Shown: positions 8,929-15,925 of the stretch, in pieces
Position numbering within the stretch: the first letter of the stretch is position 1
Layout of the letters: each line of letters starts with the position of its first letter
NCBI RefSeq assembly: GCF_049747295.1
Contig: NZ_JBMHJM010000001.1
Coordinates: 310,001-374,000 of the forward strand
Origin: Afipia sp049747295
GTDB taxonomy: Bacteria; Pseudomonadota; Alphaproteobacteria; Rhizobiales; Xanthobacteraceae
Length of the DNA: 64,000 nt
Direction of reading: 5' to 3'
Notes under the pieces: generated by a model
The model's database searches: none
What the model saw: only the letters and a program-made list of their open reading frames with translations
Told to the model about the DNA's origin: nothing
Translations under genes and position numbers: made by a program

Positions 8929-9606
8929 CTATTCTGCTGCAACAACCAGGCTGATGATCTTTTCGCCTTGCAGCTTGGTCAGCAACTGGGCGGCTTCCTG
9001 TTTCGGCAACGCCGTGTCGCCGAACCGGACCCGGAACATTCCAGCCTGAGGGCCCGAAACGATCGACGCCTTGTAAGTGTCGAGCAGCTTGGTGATATCG
9101 GCCGCACTCGCTTCCGGTGCAAAGCGGATCAACGCGTAGGTGCCTGCGGCAGTCGTCCCCTGGACAGACGCAGTTTCAAAAGTGCCGCCCGATCGGTCCT
9201 TGACCAGCACAGTGCCGATCACCCCGGCCTGCAACAGAACAACGGCTGCACCTGCAACAGCTGAATAAGCCAACGTCCGCGGGGCAAGCCCCGAAAAGAA
9301 CTCTGAAATCCGCTGCAACGGACTGAACGAGGACGACGGCCTGCGCGCGGGTTCGGCGTCGATCGCATCGAACAGCTTCTGCATCGCGCGCGTCGAGGGC
9401 GCTCCCAAGCTCTCGTTCAGCAATATCGTCTCTGCGTATTCGTCCTGGATTGCGGCATACTGGCGAGCAAGGTCAGGATCGTTGGCCAGCGCCTCTTCAA
9501 CGCGGCGGGCGTCACGCAGATTGAGCGTTCCAGCAGCATGGAATGGCAGGAGAGCCTCGATCTCCGTCGGTTCACTATCTTCGAACTGTTTGCTCGCAGC
9601 AGTCAT
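8929..9606 (-). CDS. Transmembrane anti-sigma factor with I9-like periplasmic domain
   Basis: A 225-residue single-pass inner-membrane protein. Residues 10-85 form an acidic helical anti-sigma domain (EIEALLPFHAAGTLNLRDAR) without the zinc-binding HxxxCxxC motif. A transmembrane helix spans about 112-135, and residues 156-225 form a small periplasmic domain. That domain has a predicted beta-alpha-beta-beta-alpha-beta order (YALIRFAP, ADITKLLDTYKA, SIVSG, FRVRFG, EAAQLLTKL, IISLVV), resembling the propeptide of the adjacent subtilisin. The ATG at 9606 is chosen because it overlaps the sigma stop by 4 bp (ATGA), the usual coupling of sigma and anti-sigma. The similarity to I9 is my reading of the pattern and needs a profile search. 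Confidence 0.85.
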   Translation of the reverse strand: MTAASKQFEDSEPTEIEALLPFHAAGTLNLRDARRVEEALANDPDLARQYAAIQDEYAETILLNESLGAPSTRAMQKLFDAIDAEPARRPSSSFSPLQRISEFFSGLAPRTLAYSAVAGAAVVLLQAGVIGTVLVKDRSGGTFETASVQGTTAAGTYALIRFAPEASAADITKLLDTYKASIVSGPQAGMFRVRFGDTALPKQEAAQLLTKLQGEKIISLVVAAE

Positions 9607-10172
9607 GGCCAACCTCGCTCCACACCGGCTGCCTTCAGCAGTTCGGCTAATTTCTTTCGCGCATAAAACAGACGCGTCTTCACCGTGTTTTCCGGGATAC
9701 CCACGATCTCGGCCACCTCTTCCACGGACTTCTCGTGGTAATAGACAAGATCGACGATCTCCCGGTGCTCTGGCGAAAGTGCGGTCAGGCAATTCCGCAA
9801 CGCGTTACCAGTATCCTTCTTCGCAACCGCGGTTTCCGGATTGTCGGACGTATCCTCGATCGCGGCAGCCGCCTCGTCATCTAACTCCGCGTCCTTCCTC
9901 TTGCGGAGGGCGGACAGGGCCTTGAACCGGGTGATCGCCAGAAGCCACGTAGAAACGGCAGACCGGCCCTCAAACTTGCCGGCCTGACGCCACACGTCGA
10001 GAAAAACCTCACTGATGAGGTCTTCCGCGACGGACTCGTTACGAACGAGCCGCAGCGCAAAGCGGAACACCCGTACATGGTGCCTTCCGTAAAGCACCTG
10101 CATGGCGAGACGGTCTCCGTTAGCGATACGACCGATCAGAGCTTCGTCTGTGGCCGCCTGTGTTGCACTCAA
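9603..10172 (-). CDS. ECF RNA polymerase sigma factor
   Basis: A 189-residue extracytoplasmic-function sigma factor with region 2 (RFALRLVRNESVAEDLISEV, then STWLLAITRFKAL) and region 4 (LSPEHREIVDLVYYHEKSVE through ENTVKTRLFYARKKL), separated by an acidic linker. The start is a TTG at 10172, since no in-frame ATG lies near enough to keep region 2 intact; this leaves a very short leader after the predicted promoter. It heads a minus-strand unit with anti-sigma factor, subtilisin and heme/DUF4384 protein. A promoter-like site just upstream matches one before the last gene, so autoregulation is likely. Confidence 0.93.
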   Translation of the reverse strand: MSATQAATDEALIGRIANGDRLAMQVLYGRHHVRVFRFALRLVRNESVAEDLISEVFLDVWRQAGKFEGRSAVSTWLLAITRFKALSALRKRKDAELDDEAAAAIEDTSDNPETAVAKKDTGNALRNCLTALSPEHREIVDLVYYHEKSVEEVAEIVGIPENTVKTRLFYARKKLAELLKAAGVERGWP

Positions 10173-10188
10173 TGGCCGTCTCGCAAGG

Positions 10189-10218
10189 TTGGTCGCTGAG
10201 GACTGGGAAAGGGTTCAA
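10189..10218 (-). promoter_or_regulatory. Putative autoregulatory ECF-sigma promoter
   Basis: On the minus strand the sequence reads TTGAACC, 16 bases, CGACCAA, ending 16 bases before the TTG start of the sigma gene. It matches the site at 7049-7078 in 13 of 14 defined positions with identical spacing. The match between two independent upstream regions of the same unit is the main support. Confidence 0.6.
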
Positions 10219-10549
10219 TCAAATCCGTGAGAACCTTCGAGAATTTTCTGAAAGACTCGAAATTGTCCGTATCTGGACGGGCGGCAAAATGCCCTTGAAT
10301 CAGCAACAAGAGCAAGTCACCGCGCCAGACATCGTAAAAGAGTATTATAATACCTCTATTGTCGGTGAATATCGGTTGCCGCTAACGTCCCACCCCGCAT
10401 GGCTGCCGGCGGGGCGCTTTCCGTACCCTAAATTCCCCTTGTTTGATCGACGGTTAGGAGGCGCGACGATTTAAAATCGGGGCTGGAAAGATACCAAACC
10501 TAAAGGCTTTCCGACCTAGACTCCGCGCGTTGCATCCAGTGGCGAGTTC
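10219..10549. other. Gene-free intergenic stretch with an AT-rich palindrome
   Basis: The 377-base gap between the divergent sigma gene and the diguanylate cyclase has no convincing gene. It contains a perfect 12-bp palindrome, GTATTATAATAC at 10342-10353, which includes TATAAT on both strands and stands out in a GC-rich genome. It could be a -10 element or an operator for the diguanylate cyclase 200 bases downstream. No good -35 partner was seen. Confidence 0.45.
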
Positions 10550-11710
10550 ATGCGTAGCGCAGCATCCCTAGTTCCTGAATCACCGCTTGGTGCTGTTGGC
10601 GGCAAGCCAACGCTTGGCGCGACCGAACTCGCGAAAGACCTTCTCGCCCGCCGCGCCAAACAGCGCCGAAAAATGCTGGGCATGGTCGGCACCAGCTACG
10701 TCGTCGATGCCCTGGTCCTGCTGGTCTACGCCTATGCCGGAGTGACAGCGTTCACAACAGGGCTGGCTTATCTGACCTGCGGCCTGCTGTCGGTCGCGTT
10801 TTTTCTGGCGTTGTCCGAAGCGAAGATCAATGACCGCTTCAAGGAACATCATCTTGTCGTGCAGCAGACGAGCGTTGGCCTCGCCATCATGCTGCTGTTT
10901 CTGTACATCGCGCCCGAAGTCGGCTGCGTCTTCTTGTGCTCGATCTTCCTGGTTTTCACCTTCGCCGCCTTAAGGTCCACCGCCCGTCAGACGATGATCG
11001 GCTGGACCGTCGCCACAGTAGGACTCGCGGCTCTGTTTTTGCTCACGGACGAACCCATCGCAATGCCACACGGAACGCCGTTGGAGCGTTTCGCGACCAT
11101 GTTGGTGTTCGTTCTGGTGCTGGGGCGAGGAATGGTCGTCGGGTTGTATAGCAGCTCTCTTCATGACTCGCTCTACAAGCGTGGTCTGGAACTCAAGGAA
11201 GCCTACAAGCGTATTGAAGAACTGGCTGAGCTCGATGAACTCACCGGCCTGCTCAACCGTCGCAGCATCATGCAGGCGCTGGACGAAGAAATGGTTCGCG
11301 CCCGGCGAAGCAATGCGCCTCTCACGGTTGCGTTGATCGACCTCGACTGGTTCAAGCGGATCAACGACCAGTACGGCCACCCGACCGGTGACGAAGTCCT
11401 GCGAACTTTTGCGATCACGATGTTCGCCAACATTCGCAGCATCGACAAATTCGGCCGCTATGGCGGGGAAGAATTTCTCCTTGTCCTTCCAGAGACAGGT
11501 AACGATACAGCAAAGCGTACGCTGGACAGACTGCGGGCGATTATCGCGGATCTCGACTGGAGCGCAATCTCACCGGGCATGATGGTCACTATTTCCGCCG
11601 GTATCGCAACGCTGCGTCCCGAAGATGCACCGGACAGCCTGCTCGCTCGCGCGGATTCCGCTCTCTACAAAGCCAAGGATCTCGGACGAAACAGGGTCAT
11701 CGTCTCATAG
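10550..11710 (+). CDS. Membrane-bound GGDEF diguanylate cyclase
   Basis: A 386-residue inner-membrane signalling enzyme predicted to make cyclic di-GMP from two GTP. The N-terminal half has about six hydrophobic segments (residues 45-210) that form an unclassified membrane sensor. A short coiled linker (ELKEAYKRIEELAELDELTG) leads into the GGDEF domain. The active-site motif is GGEEF (about residues 305-309), preceded at the right distance by RSID, an intact RxxD inhibitory site, so product feedback is expected. DxLTGLLNRR, typical of active cyclases, is present. There is no EAL domain. A hairpin terminator follows. Confidence 0.93.
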   Translation: MRSAASLVPESPLGAVGGKPTLGATELAKDLLARRAKQRRKMLGMVGTSYVVDALVLLVYAYAGVTAFTTGLAYLTCGLLSVAFFLALSEAKINDRFKEHHLVVQQTSVGLAIMLLFLYIAPEVGCVFLCSIFLVFTFAALRSTARQTMIGWTVATVGLAALFLLTDEPIAMPHGTPLERFATMLVFVLVLGRGMVVGLYSSSLHDSLYKRGLELKEAYKRIEELAELDELTGLLNRRSIMQALDEEMVRARRSNAPLTVALIDLDWFKRINDQYGHPTGDEVLRTFAITMFANIRSIDKFGRYGGEEFLLVLPETGNDTAKRTLDRLRAIIADLDWSAISPGMMVTISAGIATLRPEDAPDSLLARADSALYKAKDLGRNRVIVS

Positions 11711-11717
11711 GTATTAG

Positions 11718-11751
11718 AGCCAGCCGAGAACCGTGACTGGCTTTTATTTTT
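11718..11751 (+). terminator. Probable rho-independent terminator after the diguanylate cyclase
   Basis: AGCCAG (11718-11723) pairs with CTGGCT (11737-11742) around a 13-base loop, followed by TTTATTTTT. The loop is long but the T-rich tail directly after the stem is typical. It would separate the cyclase from the DUF2336 gene. Confidence 0.55.
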
Positions 11752-11769
11752 GATTCCAGGACAGAAGTC

Positions 11770-12885
11770 ATGCCTTCGATGTCGGCAGTTGTTCCAGCAA
11801 ATCTTCTCGACGAACTGCAGAACGTACTCTCGCACGGGCCGGTTGCCCGTCGCGTGGAAACACTCCACCGGATTACTGACCTCTTTATTCGAGGTGAGGT
11901 GGATTACTCCGACGAGCAGATCAGCTTGTTCGATGATGTTTTTCATTGCCTGATCGAGAAAATTGAAACGTCCGCGAAAGCTTTGCTTGCCAGCCGCCTG
12001 GCTCCGATTCCAAAAGCGCCGCCTCAACTCATCCAAACGCTCGCCTTCGACGATTTGATCGAGGTCGCGGCGCCGGTATTGGCACAATCGGACCGGCTTG
12101 ATGACATCATGCTGATCGAGAATGCACGCAGCAAGAGCCAGGGGCATCTTCTCGCGATCTCGAAACGAAAGGTTCTGAGCGGTGCCGTGACGGACGTTCT
12201 GGTCGAACGCGGCAATTACGAGGTGGTCGAAAGCACCGTCAAAAATCCCGGGGCCGAATTCTCCGAGAACGGTTTTAGCCTGCTGGTCTCACGTGCCGAG
12301 GGCAACGACAATCTCACGACCTGCATCGCGATGAGGCCGTCGATCCCAAGACATCACTATCTCAAGCTGATCGCAAAAGCGTCAGCCTCCGTGCGGGCGC
12401 GCCTCGAGGCAATCAATCCCCAGGCGTCAGGCGAGATTTCGTCGGCGATCAAGGAAGTCGCCCGCCGCGCCAGCACAGATGCATCCGCGATCACGGAGCA
12501 AACCGTAATCGCACACGAACTCGTCAAATCGCTCTTTGACGATGGCCGCCTCGACGAGCACCAGATTGCGAAATTCGCGAAAGCCGGCCAGTTCGACGAG
12601 ACCAACGCGGCACTCGCCGCGATGGCAAACGTGCCGGTAGCAACGGTCGAAACCATGATGATCGAGTCCCGTTCCGAAGGCCTGATGATTCTCGCCAAGG
12701 TGACGGGGCTGTCGTGGTCGACGTTGAAGGCGGTCATGGACATGCGCGGCGCCCTGTCCGGATCCAGCCTCGAGGATGTCGACGAATTCAAGCGCAGCTA
12801 CGAGACATTGCGCGCATCAACCGCACAGCAGGTTTTGCGCTTTCACCGGATGCGACAAAACACGATGCAGGCTGAGCCGATATAA
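11770..12885 (+). CDS. DUF2336 domain protein
   Basis: A 371-residue soluble, mostly helical protein fitting DUF2336, a family common in alphaproteobacteria. Heat-repeat-like helices dominate the first 330 residues (ITDLFIRGEVDYSDEQISLF, VLAQSDRLDDIMLIENARSK). There is no signal peptide or membrane segment. AGGACAG precedes the ATG at 11770; another in-frame ATG is at 11779. It lies downstream of a diguanylate cyclase, but a terminator-like hairpin separates them. Function is unknown; a signalling role is only suggested by its neighbour. Confidence 0.75.
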   Translation: MPSMSAVVPANLLDELQNVLSHGPVARRVETLHRITDLFIRGEVDYSDEQISLFDDVFHCLIEKIETSAKALLASRLAPIPKAPPQLIQTLAFDDLIEVAAPVLAQSDRLDDIMLIENARSKSQGHLLAISKRKVLSGAVTDVLVERGNYEVVESTVKNPGAEFSENGFSLLVSRAEGNDNLTTCIAMRPSIPRHHYLKLIAKASASVRARLEAINPQASGEISSAIKEVARRASTDASAITEQTVIAHELVKSLFDDGRLDEHQIAKFAKAGQFDETNAALAAMANVPVATVETMMIESRSEGLMILAKVTGLSWSTLKAVMDMRGALSGSSLEDVDEFKRSYETLRASTAQQVLRFHRMRQNTMQAEPI

Positions 12886-12897
12886 AAGCCGCGCCGC

Positions 12898-13536
12898 TTA
12901 ATACCTCAGCACTTTCGAGCCCGCGAACGCACCAATCGCGGCGACCGCGGCGATCGCAAGCGTGTACCAGGTTGCAACGAACAGCGGTGAATCGTCCGTG
13001 CAATGCGACGCGTAAATCGCCGCAGCAAGACCAGCCGACAATAGGCCCGCGAAGGTACCGGCAAGCGCCGGCCGAGACGGCGCGCCGTGACGCAGGGCCA
13101 GCAATGCTGCTGCCAGCACCGGCAAAGACAGCAGCGGGATAGCCATGACACATGCGCGTGAATTATGTCCGATCAACCTCGTCGACCACGTGGTGCGTTG
13201 GGGCGTCATCATATCACCCATGATCCCGATGCCCAGCAGGCCCACAGGAATCGCCAGCAACCAGCCCCAGCGGCCGATAGTCTGCTCCGGTCTCGACAGG
13301 TGCAGGCTGATGGCAATCGATGCACCGGCCAGAGCAATCGTGACGGCGAACTTCAGGTCGAAAAACGGATTCCCCAGAGCATCCATGAAATCCTTGCGCA
13401 TGCCGAGCGTCGCCAGCAGCATTGCGGCTGATACCGGCACCGCGAGTAAAAGCGCCACAAGCAACAAGTTGCTGACCGGGCGTTCCTGCATCCCGTTGTC
13501 AGCGGCCAGCGTGCGAATGAGATCGTCAGTCTTCAT
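12898..13536 (-). CDS. nrsF: NrsF-type (DUF1109) membrane anti-sigma factor
   Basis: A 212-residue protein with about six transmembrane segments and a short cytoplasmic N-terminus (MKTDDLIRTLAADNG), as in the DUF1109/NrsF family. NrsF of Caulobacter holds the sigma factor SigF at the membrane and releases it under chromate or cadmium stress, depending on a conserved cysteine pair. The only two cysteines here are Cys129 (NSRACVMA) and Cys179 (YASHCTDD), at nearly the same positions. It directly follows the sigma gene with a 5-base gap. Function is inferred from the family and the gene pair. Confidence 0.9.
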   Translation of the reverse strand: MKTDDLIRTLAADNGMQERPVSNLLLVALLLAVPVSAAMLLATLGMRKDFMDALGNPFFDLKFAVTIALAGASIAISLHLSRPEQTIGRWGWLLAIPVGLLGIGIMGDMMTPQRTTWSTRLIGHNSRACVMAIPLLSLPVLAAALLALRHGAPSRPALAGTFAGLLSAGLAAAIYASHCTDDSPLFVATWYTLAIAAVAAIGAFAGSKVLRY

Positions 13537-13541
13537 GGTGA

Positions 13542-14087
13542 TCAGTCTTTCCGCAATCTGTTTGCCAGGCCGGTCAACCCGCGATGCAACGCCACGCGGA
13601 CCGCTCCCTCGGTGATGGAAAGCTTGGCCGCAGTCTCCTTGATCGACGCACTGTCAACCGCGATCGACTGCAGCACGTCGCGTTGGCGTTTCGGCAGGGT
13701 TGCGAGTTGAGCAGCAACCGTACCTGTCGGGACGGTTTCCTCGGCGGGCTCGCCGGGCAATGTTTCGGAAAAATCGTCGATGTTGACGAAGATGCGCCTG
13801 CCGCGCCGCCGCAAGGCATCGATCAACTTGTTCCGGGCAATGGCGAACAGCCACGGCGCGAACGGAGCGTTCGCATCCCATGTATGTCGTTTCAAATGCA
13901 CCGCGAATAAGATGTCCTGCACGATGTCCTCAGCTTGATCCACGGGTTGCCCCGCCCGCGCCAATCCACGGCGCGTCGCAGCTCTCAGAACCGGCGCGAC
14001 GGCCCTCAGAAGACGATCATATGCGGCATTGTCGCCTGCATTGGCCGCCTTCATCAGGTCGGTCCATTCGTTTTCCCGTCCGCGCAC
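13542..14087 (-). CDS. sigF: ECF sigma factor, SigF family (partner of NrsF)
   Basis: A 181-residue ECF sigma factor with region 2 (VDQAEDIVQDILFAVHLKRH, FAPWLFAIARNKLIDALRRR) and region 4 (LPKRQRDVLQSIAVDSASIK through EGAVRVALHRGL). It begins with GTG at 14087, with CAGGAG six to eleven bases upstream. The next gene is NrsF, so this is the SigF type controlling oxidative or heavy-metal stress genes, often methionine sulfoxide reductases and small unknown proteins. A GTAAC-N16-CGAA promoter lies 20 bases upstream and matches the known SigF consensus. Confidence 0.9.
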   Translation of the reverse strand: MRGRENEWTDLMKAANAGDNAAYDRLLRAVAPVLRAATRRGLARAGQPVDQAEDIVQDILFAVHLKRHTWDANAPFAPWLFAIARNKLIDALRRRGRRIFVNIDDFSETLPGEPAEETVPTGTVAAQLATLPKRQRDVLQSIAVDSASIKETAAKLSITEGAVRVALHRGLTGLANRLRKD

Positions 14088-14107
14088 GCGGTCTCCTGTG
14101 AAGACAT

Positions 14108-14132
14108 TTCGTATCTGTTCCTAAAGTGTTAC
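14108..14132 (-). promoter_or_regulatory. SigF-type autoregulatory promoter
   Basis: On the minus strand GTAAC (14128-14132) and CGAA (14108-14111) are separated by 16 bases. SigF-family promoters are described as GTAACC-N16-CGAA, so this site fits apart from the sixth -35 base and one base of spacing. It is placed correctly for the sigF start at 14087. Confidence 0.6.
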
Positions 14133-14295
14133 GGCCCAAAGCTGCAATCACGCACTCGTGAGGCCGAGATTAATAGGAAAATAATCTCTGTCTTTTTCAG
14201 GGCATTGATCGAAAGATTCCCCTTTTTTGCCGTTCTGTGGCCACGCGATCCCGGTCCTTTGTTAACCGGATGGGGGCAGGCAAGGGAGATTTGCC

Positions 14296-14967
14296 ATGCC
14301 GATGAAGGATGTCCGGCTGGTAGCAACAATCGCCGCTGTCGGAATAGTGGTGTGTTTTTCGACGCCCGAACAAACGTCAGCGGCACCTGGCAAGCCGATG
14401 GCAAGCGTTGAAAAGCCGATTGTGTTGGCGAAATTCAGTAAGCGCCGAGCACACACAGCAAAAAAAACACGTTCGGCCCGCTACGCCAAAAAATCCTCAT
14501 CGAAATCATCGGCGAAGGAATCCGACGATAGCACAGCTGTCGCGAAGACGACCGCAGCGTCGAAGCCGACCTTGCCAGCGGCAATCGCTAACGCCCATGC
14601 GGAAGCACCGAAACCACGAACACTGGCGGAAGACGAAGCGAGAAACCTCGCAGCGCTGGACAGCACGGACGTGATCTCGACCGTCGACGGCGTACAGATT
14701 GCCGCCTCAGATCAGTTGAACGATGTCGATCGTGCGCTCACCGAAGAAAGCGCACCCGCCCTCGTCTCCACCGCAGCCGCACCGGCTGTGGCGGAGCCTA
14801 TCCCAGCGAACAAGATCATTAAGGCGGTCTCATCCGGAGAAAACCAGACGGTCAAAAAATCCGACGACCGTGATCCCTGGAGCGAATCGTCCCTCCTCGG
14901 CAAGCTTTTCATCGCCCTTGGCGGACTTCTCACGCTGGCCTCGGCGGCAAGGATATTCATCGCCTGA
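14296..14967 (+). CDS. Unknown protein with N- and C-terminal hydrophobic segments
   Basis: A 223-residue protein I do not recognise. It has an N-terminal hydrophobic signal or anchor (LVATIAAVGIVVCFSTP), a long Lys/Ala/Ser-rich low-complexity middle (KKTRSARYAKKSSSK), and a C-terminal hydrophobic helix (LLGKLFIALGGLLTLASAAR). GGGAGAT sits before the ATG. The middle looks disordered and periplasmic if both ends are anchored. The gene is divergent from sigF and ends at a strong terminator, so it is a single transcription unit. No SigF-type promoter was seen on its strand. Confidence 0.7.
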   Translation: MPMKDVRLVATIAAVGIVVCFSTPEQTSAAPGKPMASVEKPIVLAKFSKRRAHTAKKTRSARYAKKSSSKSSAKESDDSTAVAKTTAASKPTLPAAIANAHAEAPKPRTLAEDEARNLAALDSTDVISTVDGVQIAASDQLNDVDRALTEESAPALVSTAAAPAVAEPIPANKIIKAVSSGENQTVKKSDDRDPWSESSLLGKLFIALGGLLTLASAARIFIA

Positions 14968-14995
14968 TACCTCCTACTCTCCCTGCTTGAACTTG

Positions 14996-15023
14996 CGCCG
15001 GCCACTCAGGCCGGCGTTTTTTT
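14996..15023 (+). terminator. Strong rho-independent terminator
   Basis: CGCCGGCC (14996-15003) pairs exactly with GGCCGGCG (15009-15016) around the loop ACTCA, followed by seven T residues. It ends the transcript of the unknown membrane protein gene. Confidence 0.9.
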
Positions 15024-15113
15024 CGTCGACATTGCAGATATTCGGAGCGGCTCGCGAACCGATCTTGCAGAGCCGTGCCCGAGCAGGCACAGTAAATGCA
15101 ACGGGCAGCTTGA

Positions 15114-15141
15114 CGCCGCCCTAGGGACATATAGGGCGGCG
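15114..15141 (+). promoter_or_regulatory. 5'-UTR hairpin covering the Shine-Dalgarno site of the crotonase gene
   Basis: CGCCGCCCTA (15114-15123) pairs with TAGGGCGGCG (15132-15141), a perfect 10-bp GC-rich stem with an 8-base loop, ending four bases before the ATG at 15146. The only plausible Shine-Dalgarno element (AGGG at 15133-15136) lies in the 3' arm, so the folded RNA would hide it. There is no U-tract, so it is not a simple terminator. A regulatory role is inferred. Confidence 0.5.
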
Positions 15142-15145
15142 AAAC

Positions 15146-15925
15146 ATGGCGGCATTCGAGCACATCATCGTAGAGAACAAAGGCGCAGTCGGCATTATCC
15201 AGATCAATCGTCCGAAAATGCTCAACGCTCTGTCTTTTGGTGTCTTTGGCGAGATCGCGGCTGCTATCGACGACCTCGAAGCTGATAACGCTATCGGCTG
15301 CATCATCATTACCGGCAATGAAAAAGCATTCGCTGCGGGCGCCGACATCAAGGAAATGCAGCCCAAGACATTCGTCGACATGTTCAGCCAGGACTTCATG
15401 GACATTGGCGGCGGCCGCGTTGCCACCTGCAAGAAGCCGACCATCGCTGCCGTCAGCGGCTACGCGCTCGGCGGCGGCTGCGAACTTGCAATGATGTGCG
15501 ACATCATCATTGCATCTGACACCGCCAAATTCGGGCAACCGGAGATTACTCTGGGTACCATTCCGGGTTTGGGTGGCACTCAGCGCCTGACCCGTGCAGT
15601 CGGAAAGTCCAAGGCTATGGACCTCTGTCTGACCGGTCGCATGATGGACGCTGCCGAAGCCGAGCGCTCGGGATTGGTGAGCCGGATTTTCCCAGCCGAC
15701 AAGCTGATGGAAGAAGCCCTGGCAATTGCCGACAAGATCGCGTCGATGTCACAACCGGTCGCAGCAATGGCCAAGAGTGCCGTCAATCGCGCGCTGGAGA
15801 CCTCGCTGGCCGAAGGCATGAACCTTGAAGGCGACCTCTTCCACGGGACCTTTGCCCTTGAAGATCGCTCGGAAGGTATGGCTGCCTTCATCGAGAAGCG
15901 GAAGCCGAACTTCAAGCACCGCTAA
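15146..15925 (+). CDS. Short-chain enoyl-CoA hydratase (crotonase family)
   Basis: A 259-residue crotonase-fold enzyme predicted to hydrate 2-enoyl-CoA to 3-hydroxyacyl-CoA in fatty or amino acid breakdown. The oxyanion-hole segments AAGADIKEM and GYALGGGCELAMMCD, and the catalytic glutamates in CELAM and in PEITLGTIPGLGGTQRL, are all present, as in mitochondrial-type ECHS1. The length is normal. Its 3' end overlaps the convergent acetyl-CoA hydrolase gene by 14 bp. The leader contains a 10-bp hairpin over the likely ribosome-binding site. Confidence 0.93.
   Translation: MAAFEHIIVENKGAVGIIQINRPKMLNALSFGVFGEIAAAIDDLEADNAIGCIIITGNEKAFAAGADIKEMQPKTFVDMFSQDFMDIGGGRVATCKKPTIAAVSGYALGGGCELAMMCDIIIASDTAKFGQPEITLGTIPGLGGTQRLTRAVGKSKAMDLCLTGRMMDAAEAERSGLVSRIFPADKLMEEALAIADKIASMSQPVAAMAKSAVNRALETSLAEGMNLEGDLFHGTFALEDRSEGMAAFIEKRKPNFKHR

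Noticed and set aside
10160..10474. Plus-strand reading frame of 104 codons in the sigma/cyclase gap
   Set aside because: It starts inside the sigma gene, has no recognisable domain, crosses promoter-like sequence, and no good ribosome-binding site supports the start or the internal ATG.
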